Below are positions 63,874 to 64,000 of a stretch of 64,000 nucleotides of DNA, piece by piece. The notes under the pieces were generated by a model that saw only the letters and a program-made list of their open reading frames with translations, made no database searches and was not told the origin of the DNA. The translations under genes and the position numbers were made by a program. Each line of letters begins with the position of its first letter. Within the stretch, counting starts at the first letter, position 1. The DNA comes from Thecamonas trahens ATCC 50062 (lineage: Eukaryota; Apusozoa; Apusomonadida; Apusomonadidae), in assembly GCF_000142905.1 (NCBI RefSeq), contig NW_013657668.1:190912-254911 (forward strand), written 5' to 3'.

Positions 63874-64000
63874 TCATGGACGCCCCTGCAAATCAGACGC
63901 ACCTGGCGCGTCCTCGCGCGCGGCAGACGACCGCCGCCGGCGCTCTTCGACCCGCTTGCGGCGCGCCTCCGGATCCAGGAGCGAGGAAACGGTCTCGGCC
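63874..64000 (-). CDS. Partial gene, C-terminal end only
   Basis: The minus-strand frame is open from the window edge for 41 codons to a TGA at 63876-63874. It reads ETVSSLLDPEARRKRVEER, with an Arg-rich charged helix, which looks like protein. The start and most of the gene lie outside the window. It could also be chance. Confidence 0.4.
   Translation of the reverse strand, partial: AETVSSLLDPEARRKRVEERRRRSSAAREDAPGASDLQGRP

Overview
The window is nuclear DNA of a GC-rich, intron-bearing unicellular eukaryote. The genes are monocistronic, packed on both strands with short gaps, and split by short GT-AG introns (about 29-330 nt; one has a perfect TACTAAC branch point). Gene content points to a free-living heterotrophic flagellate: ciliary/centrosomal proteins, an RFX transcription factor, Rheb, paladin, a plexin-like receptor and bacterial-style enzymes. 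An apusomonad such as Thecamonas would fit; that assignment is inference from gene content and base composition. Nothing looks bacterial or viral.

Layout. 0-4 kb: an ApbE/flavin-reductase fusion (-) and a ciliary protein (+) diverge across a 36-bp minisatellite. 4.2-5.7 kb: no credible gene, but two blocks packed with near-perfect inverted repeats, which may be a structured RNA locus. 5.8-32 kb: four large genes, all on the minus strand: a receptor with lectin, IPT, PSI, TM and RasGAP parts (about 2745 aa), a NIPA-like membrane protein, a giant coiled-coil protein (about 3605 aa) and a three-domain paladin. 32-47 kb: a USP deubiquitinase, a GH99 mannosidase, an unassigned 1027-aa protein, an RFX factor, a bacterial-type SDR, a CEP95-like protein, a GPI-type haem peroxidase and an F-box/ankyrin protein. 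47-62 kb: a NIPA-like/PI-PLC fusion, a lysophospholipid acyltransferase, Rheb with a duplicated 3' end, a 21-repeat cysteine-rich surface protein, a zeta-type P-loop kinase, a degenerate gene relic, an FHA-PARP-SAP protein and a MARC-like MOSC protein. 62-64 kb: a small-Tim chaperone, a third hairpin-rich stretch and the end of another gene.

Themes. Several genes fit cilium/centrosome biology (CIMIP2-like, CEP95-like, RFX). Others fit membrane and phosphoinositide signalling (NIPA-PLC fusion, paladin, acyltransferase, Rheb, RasGAP receptor). Four reading-frame breaks in three genes (35758, 45295 and 61033) are each healed by one extra base in a homopolymer run. This suggests sequence undercalls, or less likely -1 frameshifting.

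Exon joins were inferred by hand from frame continuity and GT/AG signals. In every multi-exon model the summed exon length is divisible by three. Start codons were chosen as ATG; open frames that begin only with GTG or TTG were trimmed.
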